This document shows, in pieces, positions 1-9,129 of a stretch of 17,025 nt of DNA. The position numbers and the translations under genes were made by a program. The stretch covers positions 1 through 17,025 of the forward strand of contig CANKEI010000020.1 of the NCBI GenBank assembly GCA_947481115.1, read 5' to 3'. The notes beneath the pieces were generated by a model. That model was not told the DNA's origin. It saw only the letters and a program-made list of their open reading frames with translations, and searched no databases. The stretch comes from a bacterium. Lineage in GTDB: Bacteria > Babelota > Babeliae > Babelales > JABDEC01. The number at the start of each line of letters is the position of its first letter. The stretch's first letter is position 1.

Positions 1-48
1 TACTGTCGATATTGGCCTCAAACTGATGCCCCTACGCTAGAAGTTTAA
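1..48 (+). CDS. C-terminal tail of an unidentified protein (partial)
   Basis: Frame 1 is open from the window edge for 15 codons (ending PTLEV) and stops with TAA at 46-48. Too little is visible to name a family. The main support that this is a real gene end is the strong hairpin terminator on the same strand 27 nt later. The other two forward frames also stop within 40 nt, so the frame choice is not certain. Confidence 0.4.
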   Translation, partial: YCRYWPQTDAPTLEV

Positions 49-75
49 TATAGCAAGCTTGTATTACTACGATAT

Positions 76-109
76 TTAGGCCCGTAATTTTAGATACGGG
101 CCTAAGCTT
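76..109 (+). terminator. Rho-independent-type terminator after the upstream gene
   Basis: There is a perfect 11-bp stem (76-86 TTAGGCCCGTA pairs with 95-105 TACGGGCCTAA), an 8-nt loop, then GCTTT. The stem is GC-rich in an AT-rich surround. The T-tract is short, and the hairpin could also work on the minus strand. Confidence 0.7.
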
Positions 110-205
110 TAATATAATTAATTATCAAAACTTTTAGTTTCTAGCCAATAATTCAAGATCTAAAAACCCATTATTATAAAGCACAAACTGCTCTAGATGC
201 CCTAC

Positions 206-224
206 TTGATATTTTTTATATCAA
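206..224. promoter_or_regulatory. 7-bp inverted repeat upstream of the hydrolase gene
   Basis: TTGATAT (206-212) is mirrored by ATATCAA (218-224) around a five-T centre. It lies about 100 nt before the start at 326, in an otherwise featureless AT-rich leader (110-325). It could be an operator or a weak hairpin; no clear -35/-10 pair was seen next to it. Confidence 0.2.
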
Positions 225-325
225 ACTGTTCCAAATTACTAGGCTAATCCCTTAATATAAGCATAAGTAGGTTATTAGAGCTAAAGTAAAAATCAGCTTG
301 ATCCTGCTAAATTTATGGGGGTTAT

Positions 326-1663
326 ATGAATATCTTAGGGCGTTGTTTGCTAATTGCGGCCCTTTTGCAGGCTAAATTCAGCTTAACCCAAGCTCCAGAA
401 ACTTATATTACGGTTTTTACACACGGTACCATTCACCCGCATGTCACCCTAGGTGAAATTAGCTTAGTCTTCAAAGATCAGATTAAAGATACTCATTATG
501 CTTATGTTAACGAATGGCATCGCCAGGCACCAATTTATTTCAAAACCCAGGCAATGCAAGGACTCGGCTTAGAACCGATTGACCTACATCCTACAAGCAA
601 GCCCCGTAGTAATGGCGCTACAGCACTAGCTAATATTTTTGAATATTTTTATCAAAAATATTATCCGAATCGAACCAATCATTATTATACTTTTGGTTGG
701 TCCGGACTTTTAAGTAATCAAGAACGACTCAAAGCGGCCGAACAATATCATAGTGAGCTGAAAGCGCTCTTAAAGAAATATCAGGCGCAGGGAGTTAACC
801 CTAAATTAAGACTCGTGGGCTTTAGTCACGGCGGTACGATTACGCTAAATCTAGGTCTTTATGAGCCAGATGATCTTAATCAGCTAGAAGTTCCCATTGA
901 AGAACTAATCTTGGTTGGTACGCCAATTCAGAAAGAAACTGAATGCCTGGTCGACCATCCTATGTTCAAACGCGCCTTCCAATTTTATTCTCGCGCTGAT
1001 TTTCCCCAAACTTCCGACTATATTTCGACTGATTATAATTTTTGCCACTGGCGTTTCTTGCCCCATAATTTCTGTTTATTTAGAGATAATAAAGCAGCTA
1101 ATGGTCAAAAAAGTAGTTTTAAGTTGCCAGATAAGCTAACCCAAATTGAATTACAATTCTTAATGAAAAATCATAATGTCGCACCTAAGCACACTGAATT
1201 ATGGACTTTTGCTTGGGCGCAACGTTGGTATCGCAAAAAATTCCCGCTAAATCCCGTTCCAGTAGTCGCAATTGTGCCAGCGCTATTAGCAACTATTAAA
1301 CAAAATTTGCCTAATGATACGCATGAGTTAATTGCTACAGTTCATACCGGTGAAGGCTCACTAGAAATTCAAGAATTGAAATCTAATTTACGCACTAAAG
1401 CTGCACCATATACTGTGCCGTTTTTAACCCAGGCCGATCGTCAGATGGTCCGTAAAATTGCAACTCAGTATGAGCCTAAGTTTCAAACTTCTAAGAAAGT
1501 ACGCAAATCGTCAGTGCGAGCAGAACGTTATGCCCTAGCCAAAATGTCAGAACATAAAGCGCAAGTCTGCCTAGCTAAATATGCTAACGATACACAGCGC
1601 GTACCTAGATTAACTAAACGCGCCAGAAGAGAGTTCGAAAAAAAATCTCACGGACCCATTTAA
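326..1663 (+). CDS. Secreted alpha/beta-hydrolase-like protein (lipase/esterase type)
   Basis: Residues 1-23 look like a signal peptide (hydrophobic LLIAALLQA), so the protein is probably exported. A nucleophile elbow G-F-S-H-G places a likely catalytic Ser at 167. An early FTHGT (31-35) resembles the HG oxyanion-hole motif. FYSRADFPQ (220-228) offers an acid at Asp225, and KHTELW gives a candidate catalytic His at 289. Together these fit an alpha/beta-hydrolase catalytic triad, seen here as motifs only. Residues from about 370 onward form a Lys/Arg-rich tail not typical of the fold. The start at 326 is favoured by the SD-like GGGGG at 317-321. The gene stands alone: a terminator lies upstream and a repeat downstream. 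The substrate is unknown; a lipid or ester is only a guess. Confidence 0.62.
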   Translation: MNILGRCLLIAALLQAKFSLTQAPETYITVFTHGTIHPHVTLGEISLVFKDQIKDTHYAYVNEWHRQAPIYFKTQAMQGLGLEPIDLHPTSKPRSNGATALANIFEYFYQKYYPNRTNHYYTFGWSGLLSNQERLKAAEQYHSELKALLKKYQAQGVNPKLRLVGFSHGGTITLNLGLYEPDDLNQLEVPIEELILVGTPIQKETECLVDHPMFKRAFQFYSRADFPQTSDYISTDYNFCHWRFLPHNFCLFRDNKAANGQKSSFKLPDKLTQIELQFLMKNHNVAPKHTELWTFAWAQRWYRKKFPLNPVPVVAIVPALLATIKQNLPNDTHELIATVHTGEGSLEIQELKSNLRTKAAPYTVPFLTQADRQMVRKIATQYEPKFQTSKKVRKSSVRAERYALAKMSEHKAQVCLAKYANDTQRVPRLTKRARREFEKKSHGPI

Positions 1664-1732
1664 TATTATGCCAAAACAAGCTATCTCGTAGCACAATTTA
1701 TTTGCATAATACTCGCTCAGTTAGACAATTAT

Positions 1733-1803
1733 CCGCAACATCCCTCGACCCAGCCTGCGCCTCGGGTTTACTCCTGAGCTTGACGAAGGGTCGGGACGAG
1801 CGG
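1733..1803. repeat. GC-rich dispersed intergenic repeat (family A, copy 1)
   Basis: This GC-rich island sits in an AT-rich spacer. Its ends match, in inverted orientation, the element at 14626-14673: CGCAACATCCCTC (1734-1746) is the exact reverse complement of 14661-14673, and 1791-1803 matches 14626-14638 at 12 of 13 positions. The middle differs and carries its own hairpins, CTCGGG (1761-1766) with CCTGAG, and CGACCC with GGGTCG. It resembles the short REP-like palindromes found in many genomes. Confidence 0.7.
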
Positions 1804-1868
1804 TAACAGCATATGTGTCTCTAAATTTTTTGGTTTCACAAAGCCCTATTATTTTGTTTTCACCGCGC

Positions 1869-1874
1869 TATAAT
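1869..1874 (+). promoter_or_regulatory. Candidate -10 box for the permease gene
   Basis: A perfect TATAAT lies 43 nt before the GTG start at 1918. No convincing -35 hexamer was seen at 16-18 nt spacing, so this is only a partial promoter call. Confidence 0.35.
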
Positions 1875-1917
1875 TATTTAAAATTATTAAAATATTAACA
1901 AATCTGGAATTAAAACC

Positions 1918-3219
1918 GTGTCAAAAAGTCACTTATTATCACTACCTGCTGCCATCTTAATTAACATTAATATTATGCTTGGTGCTGGCTTATTCGTAAA
2001 CAGCATCTCACTTAGCAAAATGTTGGGTATTTTTAGTCCGCTAGCTTATATTGTAGTTGGCTTGATTATGCTCCCACTAGCACTATCGCTATCAAAGCTT
2101 TTGATGTACTACCCTGAAGGTTCGTTTTTTAGTTTTGCTAACTCAGAGATAAACTTAACTGCTGGATTTTTTGCTTCTTGGGCCTATTTTATTACTAAAA
2201 TGTCTTCTGCTACGCTAAATATTCACTTTTTTACCAATATCGCACAATCACTAATTCCTTGGCTGGCTAAATTTAATACTTTCATGATCGATATTATTAT
2301 TTTAGCGATATTTATTAGCTTAAACATGCTTAATATGCGTACCGGCAGCAAAATTCAGAATATGTTTATTATTTTAAAAACTACTCCCATCTGTTTTATT
2401 ATTTTGAGTGGCATCTATTTATTTTCTGGTGCAACACCGGCGGCGTTTACCACTTCTTGGCCACTATTTATGAGCATGCCACTAGCGATTCCATTAATTA
2501 TTTATGCTTTTGCAGGCTTTGAAGCTAGCTGTTCAATCAGTAAGAAAATCGAAAACTCTAAAGTGAATGGCCCTAAAGCAATTTTAATTTCTTATTTAAC
2601 AGTGATGTTTATCTCAGCCATATTCCAATTACTGTTTTATACCAGCACTTACGGCTATTTGACCCCAGATACTAAATATTTCGAGGCTTTACCACTAATC
2701 TTCCAAAGATTAATTACACATGCTGGCCCAGCACTCCAATATCTGCCAATAATCTTACAGCTCGCCATCGCTTCTTCAGCACTCGGTGGTTCTTATGGGA
2801 TTATTTATACTAACAACTGGAACTTGTATGAACTCGCTAGCCACAAATTAACTTTCTTCCCAACTTTAATCACTAAGTTAAATAAGCATGGCATTGCATT
2901 CATGTGCGTTTTAGCTGAAATGGTACTTTCCTTGGGCTATTTACTGGTTACGCATGGCAATAACTTAATTTTGCCCCAATTAACCGCTTTAGGCTGTACG
3001 CTAACATATACGATCTGTGTACTAGCGCTATATTACCTAAACAAACGCCAAAAGCTGAGCCTAGCTTTACCAATATTGGGCCTAGGTTGTTGCACTGTGA
3101 TGCTAGTGTCTTGTGTACGCAGCCTGATTCTTACCAGCTTTTTACCATTCTGTGCCTTTAGTTTAGTATTAGCCCTAGGTGGTTTAATGTTCTTAAACAG
3201 GCGTAAATGGGCTATTTAA
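1918..3219 (+). CDS. APC-superfamily amino acid/polyamine-type permease
   Basis: A 433-residue, very hydrophobic protein with about twelve membrane segments, the usual length for the APC (amino acid-polyamine-organocation) superfamily. TM1 holds the broken-helix signature NIMLGAGLF (18-26), matching the family's glycine-rich GSGIF-type substrate-binding motif. In the middle, YAFAGFEASCSISKKIENSK (196-215) with NGPKAILISY (217-226) matches the conserved TM6/loop region of these carriers. It would import or exchange an amino acid or related amine across the inner membrane; the substrate cannot be told from sequence. Translation starts at GTG, since the next Met lies inside TM1; a weak GGA sits at 1906-1908. 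Such permeases are common in host-dependent bacteria that take up amino acids. A terminator-like hairpin follows at 3240. Confidence 0.8.
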   Translation: MSKSHLLSLPAAILININIMLGAGLFVNSISLSKMLGIFSPLAYIVVGLIMLPLALSLSKLLMYYPEGSFFSFANSEINLTAGFFASWAYFITKMSSATLNIHFFTNIAQSLIPWLAKFNTFMIDIIILAIFISLNMLNMRTGSKIQNMFIILKTTPICFIILSGIYLFSGATPAAFTTSWPLFMSMPLAIPLIIYAFAGFEASCSISKKIENSKVNGPKAILISYLTVMFISAIFQLLFYTSTYGYLTPDTKYFEALPLIFQRLITHAGPALQYLPIILQLAIASSALGGSYGIIYTNNWNLYELASHKLTFFPTLITKLNKHGIAFMCVLAEMVLSLGYLLVTHGNNLILPQLTALGCTLTYTICVLALYYLNKRQKLSLALPILGLGCCTVMLVSCVRSLILTSFLPFCAFSLVLALGGLMFLNRRKWAI

Positions 3220-3239
3220 ACCTGAAACTAGTCGGGGAT

Positions 3240-3262
3240 AGCTGTAATAACCACAGGCTTTT
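3240..3262 (+). terminator. Terminator-like hairpin after the permease gene
   Basis: AGCTGT (3240-3245) pairs with ACA-GCT (3253-3259, one bulged G) around AATAACC, followed by a short T run. The T run merges into the -35 box of the next promoter. The stem is modest. Confidence 0.4.
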
Positions 3263-3289
3263 GACTTCAAATCTTAATCCTCCTATAAT
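3261..3289 (+). promoter_or_regulatory. Sigma-70 promoter for the lipoprotein gene
   Basis: TTGACT (3261-3266) and TATAAT (3284-3289) are separated by exactly 17 nt, one mismatch from the vegetative consensus. Transcription would start near 3296, giving a leader of about 45 nt. A 6-bp inverted repeat, AATCTT (3270-3275) and AAGATT (3296-3301), encloses the -10 box and could be an operator. Confidence 0.7.
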
Positions 3290-3341
3290 TGGGCCAAGAT
3301 TAATTAGTATTCACTTGAGTAAATAAAAGTTTAGGGACCTT

Positions 3342-4145
3342 ATGTTAAACCATAACTCAATCTTAAATAAACAGACTAATCTATTAGCTACTTTAGCTAC
3401 TAAGTTTTTAATGTTTTTAACCATAGCAGTTTTTAGTAGCTGTACAGGTTTACTTAGCACTGATACAAGCGCCATTGAATTTAATGTACCTGAAGTAATC
3501 AATCCAGAGCTAGATGATACGGCTGGGATTACTGACGAGATCGGTGCCACTCTTGATGAAATCAACATTCATATACTTAAAGAATATCAACCCGGCATGA
3601 GCCAGCAAGCCATTGAAGGTAAACTATTATGTCACATTGGCATAATAAGACATAAATTAAACGAAGCTGCTGAAACCCTAGACGAGCATGCTGATAAATT
3701 AATGGACAATGATCCAGAAACTAGGCAATTGTACCATAATATTGCGGCAGCTATTTATGCAGTCAAAAATTCAGATAAAATCACTGATAAAGAACAAGCC
3801 TTATTAACGGCTCAAATTATTAATGCGATTGATTCAGGTGCTTCCAAATTATTGACGCAAAAATCAGAAGTTAATCTATCAACCGTAGAAACTAATTTAA
3901 AAACTTATGTAGCCAATCTCCACCGTGATATCTCTACCGCTAAAAAACGTGGTGCTAGCGCTAAAGAAATTAAAAAATTACAGGCTGAACTAAAAGCCAT
4001 TAAGCAAGCGGCTACCAGCTTAGCTAAGCTTAATAAACCCTTAGAGCTATTGGATTGGGTGAAAACTGCTCAATATGATCCACGCGCAATGTTAGCACGT
4101 TGGTATCTAGGAATTAGTTTAGCTAAAAAATCTAGCGCATCTTAA
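3342..4145 (+). CDS. Putative exported lipoprotein, helical, function unknown
   Basis: This 267-residue protein has a long N-terminal region, a hydrophobic stretch FLMFLTIAVFSS (22-33) and then Cys34, matching a lipobox in which lipid would be attached by Lgt (encoded at 8329). The mature part looks almost wholly alpha-helical and charged, with a heptad-like Lys/Glu/Ala-rich stretch around 205-240 (AKKRGASAKEIKKLQAELKA region), suggesting a coiled coil. I recognise no family. The start has AGGGA at 3333-3337 just 4 nt upstream, and a good promoter lies at 3261-3289. The 3' end overlaps the convergent mraY gene by 14 nt with no obvious terminator between them. Confidence 0.65.
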   Translation: MLNHNSILNKQTNLLATLATKFLMFLTIAVFSSCTGLLSTDTSAIEFNVPEVINPELDDTAGITDEIGATLDEINIHILKEYQPGMSQQAIEGKLLCHIGIIRHKLNEAAETLDEHADKLMDNDPETRQLYHNIAAAIYAVKNSDKITDKEQALLTAQIINAIDSGASKLLTQKSEVNLSTVETNLKTYVANLHRDISTAKKRGASAKEIKKLQAELKAIKQAATSLAKLNKPLELLDWVKTAQYDPRAMLARWYLGISLAKKSSAS

Positions 4146-5196
4146 GCGTCATTAAAGCTAAAAGCGAAAGTACGATTGAAATAATCGTAAACCTGATCGT
4201 AATTTTCGATTCCGGCCAGCCTAAAAGCTCAAAATGATGATGAATTGGCGCCATTCTAAATATTTTTTTACCGGTAGCCTTATAAGATAACACTTGTAAA
4301 ACTACCGAAATCGTTTCCAGCACAAATAAACCACCCGCAATAATTAATAACAGTTCCTGCTTGGTCATTAAACCAAGTAATGCCAATGCTGCACCCAATG
4401 ATAAAGAGCCTACGTCGCCCATGAAAAATTGCGCTGGATAAGTGTTATACCACAAAAAGCCTAGGGATGAGCCTACTAGAATCGCACTTAAAACTGCCAA
4501 TTCTGAAGAGGCCATAAACGGTATTTGTAAATATTCGGCCAATAAAACATGTCCGGAAACATACGCAATCATGCCAAATGCCGCAAAATTGGGCAATAGC
4601 GAGCCAATAGCTAAGCCATCTAGCCCATCAGTTAGGTTAACGGCATTGCTGCAACCAACCAGCACTAAGATGGCCCACGGAATAAAGCAATATCCCAAAT
4701 CTGGATGAATATTTTTGAAAAATGGCAATACTAGCTCTGTGTTAGGCCCAATTAGGTATAACCAGCTTAAAACTACTAGTAAAGCACTACCTAATTGTAA
4801 TAAAAACTTAGCTCGCGCCGAAATACCCTGTTTTTTGTGTAATTTATTCCAGTCGTCAATCAAACCAATTGCGCCAAAACTTAGCACTGTGAATAAGAAC
4901 ACCCAAACATGCAAATCCAGCAAATTGCACCAAAGTAGGGCTGAAATTAAAACATTGGCAATAATAAATAGGCCTCCCATAGTAGGCACATTGCCCTTAA
5001 GTTTATGGGTATCAGGTACATATTCTCGAGTCGGCGTTCGGACCAACTGGCTAAATTTATTGATAAACCAGTTGCCAAACACAAAAGATAGGCCTAAGGC
5101 TGTCAGTAAACCTGCCATGGCTCTGAAAGAAACATAGTGCAAAATATTAATTGCCGACCAATATGATTTTAGATAAAGAGAAAGATGGTATAGCAC
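4132..5196 (-). CDS. mraY: Phospho-N-acetylmuramoyl-pentapeptide-transferase
   Basis: MraY moves phospho-MurNAc-pentapeptide from UDP onto undecaprenyl phosphate, making lipid I at the inner membrane, the first membrane step of peptidoglycan synthesis. The 354-residue length and about ten membrane segments are standard. Visible motifs are KGNVPTMGG (67-75), the catalytic DD pair in LIDDWNK (112-118; Asp114/115), NAVNLTDGLDGLA (184-196), FFMGDVGSLSLG (257-268; Asp261), and APIHHHFELLG (316-326) with the His triad 319-321. All key residues of the family are present. The start is GTG, with AGGAAA about 4 nt upstream (plus-strand 5201-5206), and the N-terminus aligns with known MraY from its first residues. 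It is unusual in being alone: no murD, murF, ftsW or other dcw gene flanks it. It is convergent with the lipoprotein gene. Confidence 0.97.
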   Translation of the reverse strand: MLYHLSLYLKSYWSAINILHYVSFRAMAGLLTALGLSFVFGNWFINKFSQLVRTPTREYVPDTHKLKGNVPTMGGLFIIANVLISALLWCNLLDLHVWVFLFTVLSFGAIGLIDDWNKLHKKQGISARAKFLLQLGSALLVVLSWLYLIGPNTELVLPFFKNIHPDLGYCFIPWAILVLVGCSNAVNLTDGLDGLAIGSLLPNFAAFGMIAYVSGHVLLAEYLQIPFMASSELAVLSAILVGSSLGFLWYNTYPAQFFMGDVGSLSLGAALALLGLMTKQELLLIIAGGLFVLETISVVLQVLSYKATGKKIFRMAPIHHHFELLGWPESKITIRFTIISIVLSLLALMTLKMR

Positions 5197-5230
5197 AGCT
5201 TTTCCTAATTTTTAAACAACCAATCATCGC

Positions 5231-5239
5231 ATTATGACA
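5231..5239 (-). promoter_or_regulatory. Candidate extended -10 for mraY
   Basis: On the minus strand this reads TGTCATAAT, an extended -10 (TGn plus a near-consensus hexamer), about 35 nt before the mraY start. No -35 was found. The rest of the divergent gap (5197-5425) is AT-rich with one hairpin at 5287-5301. Confidence 0.3.
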
Positions 5240-5286
5240 GGTTCAAATTGGATTATCCAGCACTTGGGCTTAAAAAGTAAAATTAA

Positions 5287-5306
5287 CCCCTGAAATAGGG
5301 GCTTTT
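5287..5306. terminator. Small GC hairpin in the mraY/exported-protein divergent gap
   Basis: CCCCT (5287-5291) pairs with AGGGG (5297-5301) around GAAAT, followed by CTTTT on the plus strand and by a T-rich stretch on the minus strand. It could stop plus-strand read-through antisense to mraY, or act in the mraY leader. Confidence 0.4.
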
Positions 5307-5332
5307 GACTTAGTTTTTAGATTAACTAGACT
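5305..5332 (+). promoter_or_regulatory. Candidate sigma-70 promoter for the 5426 gene
   Basis: TTGACT (5305-5310) and TAGACT (5327-5332) are spaced by 16 nt. The -35 lies in a 12-nt block (5300-5311) identical to the one at the 3256-3267 promoter. The predicted leader is about 85 nt. Confidence 0.5.
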
Positions 5333-5425
5333 GAGGAGCAAGTTAGAAATTTATTTATAAATTGTAGTAAAAGAACTTTAATTTGTTAATTTATTAACTG
5401 AATCTAATAAATATTCGGGGACAAC

Positions 5426-6364
5426 ATGACACAATTAACTAAAAAACAATTAACTAAAAAACAAGTAACTAAAAAACAATTAAATAAATCAATTAGTTTA
5501 AAATTAATTTTACCTGTTTTAGCTTTAATTAGCTCAATTTGCATAACAAACTTAATTGTCGAAGCTAAGCCAGCTCGTTTACAATTAGTACATATCCCAG
5601 AAACTTTGCGTTTTTTTGATAACACAGAGTGTGCTAAATTTGTTTTAAACAGCGCTCACATACCTGTTGCAGAACAAGCTACTGACATAGCAGCGCTGAT
5701 TGCGCAAGTCGAAGCTCTACCATATCACAAAACAGTCACAGCACTAGTAACTGCCGTTACGCTTACCATTGATGGCCACGCAGGATTACCCGATAATCAA
5801 TTTCGTAATGGTATAGGTGGTGTACCTTGGATGGGTCACCTAGAACGCATTATTTTTATTTTAAAACATACTAAATTGCCCATCGAACCAGATGCCATTA
5901 CAGCTGTATTAACTTTTGCGGAAAAATATCGCGGCATAGTTGATGGAAAAATGTTGAAACCACCAAAATCCCCAGGTGATAAATTAACGGATTTTTACAT
6001 TGAACTAAAATCCTTACAAGTTCATATGCCTAAAATTATTCAGGGCTTACTTAATTTAGCACCAGAATGTGGCTCTACATGTGACCAAGTTACCATGGAT
6101 AAGGTTAAACACGTTTTAGCAAACAATCGTGATTGTCATGATATAACCATCATCTTAGACCAATTAAAAAACGATTTACCAAACCTGATTCAAGATCCTG
6201 ATTTATTAGCACAATTTAAGCACTTCCAAGCATTAATCGGGCCATTTAATAAAGCTACTGGTGAACCAGCTAACATGACTACCATCTCAATACGTCTTGC
6301 AACGTTAACTGACACATACAATCGAACATTTATTAAAAGAAGTGGCTTCATAGTGCGTGATTAG
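5426..6364 (+). CDS. Exported protein of unknown function with a repetitive Lys/Gln N-terminus
   Basis: A 312-residue protein. Residues 1-20 are a threefold TKKQL-type repeat giving a strongly basic n-region. A hydrophobic core follows (LKLILPVLALISSICITNLI, 25-44) ending in VEA, a plausible signal peptidase site near residue 47. The rest is soluble and mostly helical, with several Cys including a CGSTC motif in the second half that could form disulfides after export. I recognise no family. The start is supported by GGGG at 5417-5420 with a 5-nt spacer. The gene stands alone between divergent mraY and mnmG. The next ATGs lie beyond the hydrophobic core and would remove the signal, so the annotated start is the sensible one. 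Confidence 0.6.
   Translation: MTQLTKKQLTKKQVTKKQLNKSISLKLILPVLALISSICITNLIVEAKPARLQLVHIPETLRFFDNTECAKFVLNSAHIPVAEQATDIAALIAQVEALPYHKTVTALVTAVTLTIDGHAGLPDNQFRNGIGGVPWMGHLERIIFILKHTKLPIEPDAITAVLTFAEKYRGIVDGKMLKPPKSPGDKLTDFYIELKSLQVHMPKIIQGLLNLAPECGSTCDQVTMDKVKHVLANNRDCHDITIILDQLKNDLPNLIQDPDLLAQFKHFQALIGPFNKATGEPANMTTISIRLATLTDTYNRTFIKRSGFIVRD
5432..5476 (+). repeat. Three tandem 15-nt units inside the 5426 gene
   Basis: CAATTAACTAAAAAA occurs at 5432-5446 and 5447-5461, with a one-base variant (CAAGTAACTAAAAAA) at 5462-5476 and a decaying fourth copy. The unit is a multiple of three, so copy-number change would keep the frame and alter only the length of the basic signal-peptide n-region. Confidence 0.9.
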
Positions 6365-6388
6365 TACCAAAAAATTAAGAATTTGGTA
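6365..6388. promoter_or_regulatory. Inverted repeat overlapping the mnmG promoter
   Basis: TACCAAA (6365-6371) and TTTGGTA (6382-6388) form a perfect 7-bp inverted repeat with a 10-nt centre. The right arm covers the extended -10 of mnmG. It could be an operator, or a weak hairpin ending the 5426 transcript, whose stop codon lies just before it. Confidence 0.4.
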
Positions 6389-6392
6389 TACT
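6384..6392 (+). promoter_or_regulatory. Extended -10 promoter of mnmG, giving a leaderless mRNA
   Basis: TTGGTATACT contains TGG directly before TATACT (6387-6392), an extended -10. Only 7 nt separate the hexamer from the ATG at 6400, so transcription should begin at or within a base or two of the start codon. No Shine-Dalgarno precedes the gene. Confidence 0.5.
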
Positions 6393-6399
6393 TTATCTC

Positions 6400-8256
<1,857 letters not shown>

Positions 8257-8276
8257 TTAGAGTATTGTTTCAGACA

Positions 8277-8317
8277 CGTTCATGGTGAGTGTCCCGCAGT
8301 GGTGTATCGAACCATAA
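8277..8317 (+). repeat. GC-rich dispersed repeat (family C), short copy before lgt
   Basis: The element begins CGTTCATGGTG and ends ATCGAACCATAA (8306-8317). The same two ends, with G for A in the first, bound the longer element at 9130-9210 in the same orientation. The interior here is 18 nt and includes TCCCGCAGTGGTG. Confidence 0.75.
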
Positions 8318-8328
8318 AAGAGTAATTC

Positions 8329-9105
8329 ATGTACCCGAATCTAGCCCATATTTATGGCCCCATTTATCTTAATTGTTATGGCTTAATGATCGCCGCAGGT
8401 ATCTTAATTTTTAGATATTTATTACTTAAAAATCCCACTAGACCCAAAATTTTAACTACCGAACAATTCGATAATATTTTATTAATTAGTATTCCGGTGG
8501 CGATTATTGGCGGCAGATTATTATGGGCTTTAGGTAGTCAACCCATGGTTATAGCACCACTTAAAATCTTAGCGCTATGGGAGCCGGGTTATTCAGTTTT
8601 AGGAGCACTCTTAGCCAGCTTAATTTTTTTGCCAATTTATTTAAAATATCAAAAAATATCTGGGCTAAAATTATTGGATCTAGTTGCGATCTATACGCCA
8701 TTATTGCATAGCATTGCTAGAATTGGCTGCTTTTTAGCTGGCTGCTGCTATGGTAAATTAACTAGTTTACCCTGGGGAATAATTTATACGCATCCAGATG
8801 TATTAGTGCCAGAATCTTTAAAATTTATTAAAATTCACCCGACGCAGTTATATAGTTCAATTATGCTCTTGGGTATATTTCTATTTATGTATTACTTCGC
8901 CCAAAAATATTTCACTAAACCAGGGCAACTGATTAGCATTTATTTAATTTTAGCAGGCCTAGAAAGATTTATCGTAGATTTCTTTAGGGCTGACCAAGAG
9001 TTACTTAGCTGGTGTGCTTTAGGCTTACAACAAGTGCTGGCCCTAGGGATTATATTTGCTGGTGCAAGTTTATACACTTATGTCAGTTGTTCCAAAAAAC
9101 TATAA
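8329..9105 (+). CDS. lgt: Prolipoprotein diacylglyceryl transferase
   Basis: Lgt transfers diacylglycerol from phosphatidylglycerol to the lipobox cysteine of prolipoproteins at the inner membrane, the first step of lipoprotein maturation. The protein has 258 residues and about seven membrane segments, within the family range. The Lgt signature region is HSIARIGCFLAGCCYG (127-142), with the conserved Arg131 in ARIGCF. GGRLLWALG (61-69), WEPGYSVLGALL (84-95), HPTQLYSS (170-177) and LERFIVDFFR (211-220) are further matches. The Cys-rich GCFLAGCCYG variant is seen in several non-proteobacterial Lgts. The start has no clear SD (AAGAG about 8 nt upstream at best). It follows mnmG by 72 nt and may share its transcript. 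GC-rich repeats of the same family lie on both sides. The protein at 3342 is a likely substrate. Confidence 0.95.
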   Translation: MYPNLAHIYGPIYLNCYGLMIAAGILIFRYLLLKNPTRPKILTTEQFDNILLISIPVAIIGGRLLWALGSQPMVIAPLKILALWEPGYSVLGALLASLIFLPIYLKYQKISGLKLLDLVAIYTPLLHSIARIGCFLAGCCYGKLTSLPWGIIYTHPDVLVPESLKFIKIHPTQLYSSIMLLGIFLFMYYFAQKYFTKPGQLISIYLILAGLERFIVDFFRADQELLSWCALGLQQVLALGIIFAGASLYTYVSCSKKL

Positions 9106-9129
9106 TTCATGACAACTAATCTCTCTGAG

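Noticed and set aside
1664..1917. CRISPR-like or phage attachment site in the GC-rich gap
   Set aside because: There are no regularly spaced direct repeats, no tRNA and no integrase; the block is explained by the dispersed repeat shared with 14626-14673.
4442..5137. Plus-strand open frames within mraY (4442-4708, 4715-5137)
   Set aside because: They lie antisense to a clear, fully conserved mraY, and have no SD or recognisable protein features.
5197..5425. Small RNA or riboswitch in the divergent mraY gap
   Set aside because: Only a 5-bp hairpin and a promoter-like pair were seen, with no known aptamer pattern or longer conserved-looking structure.
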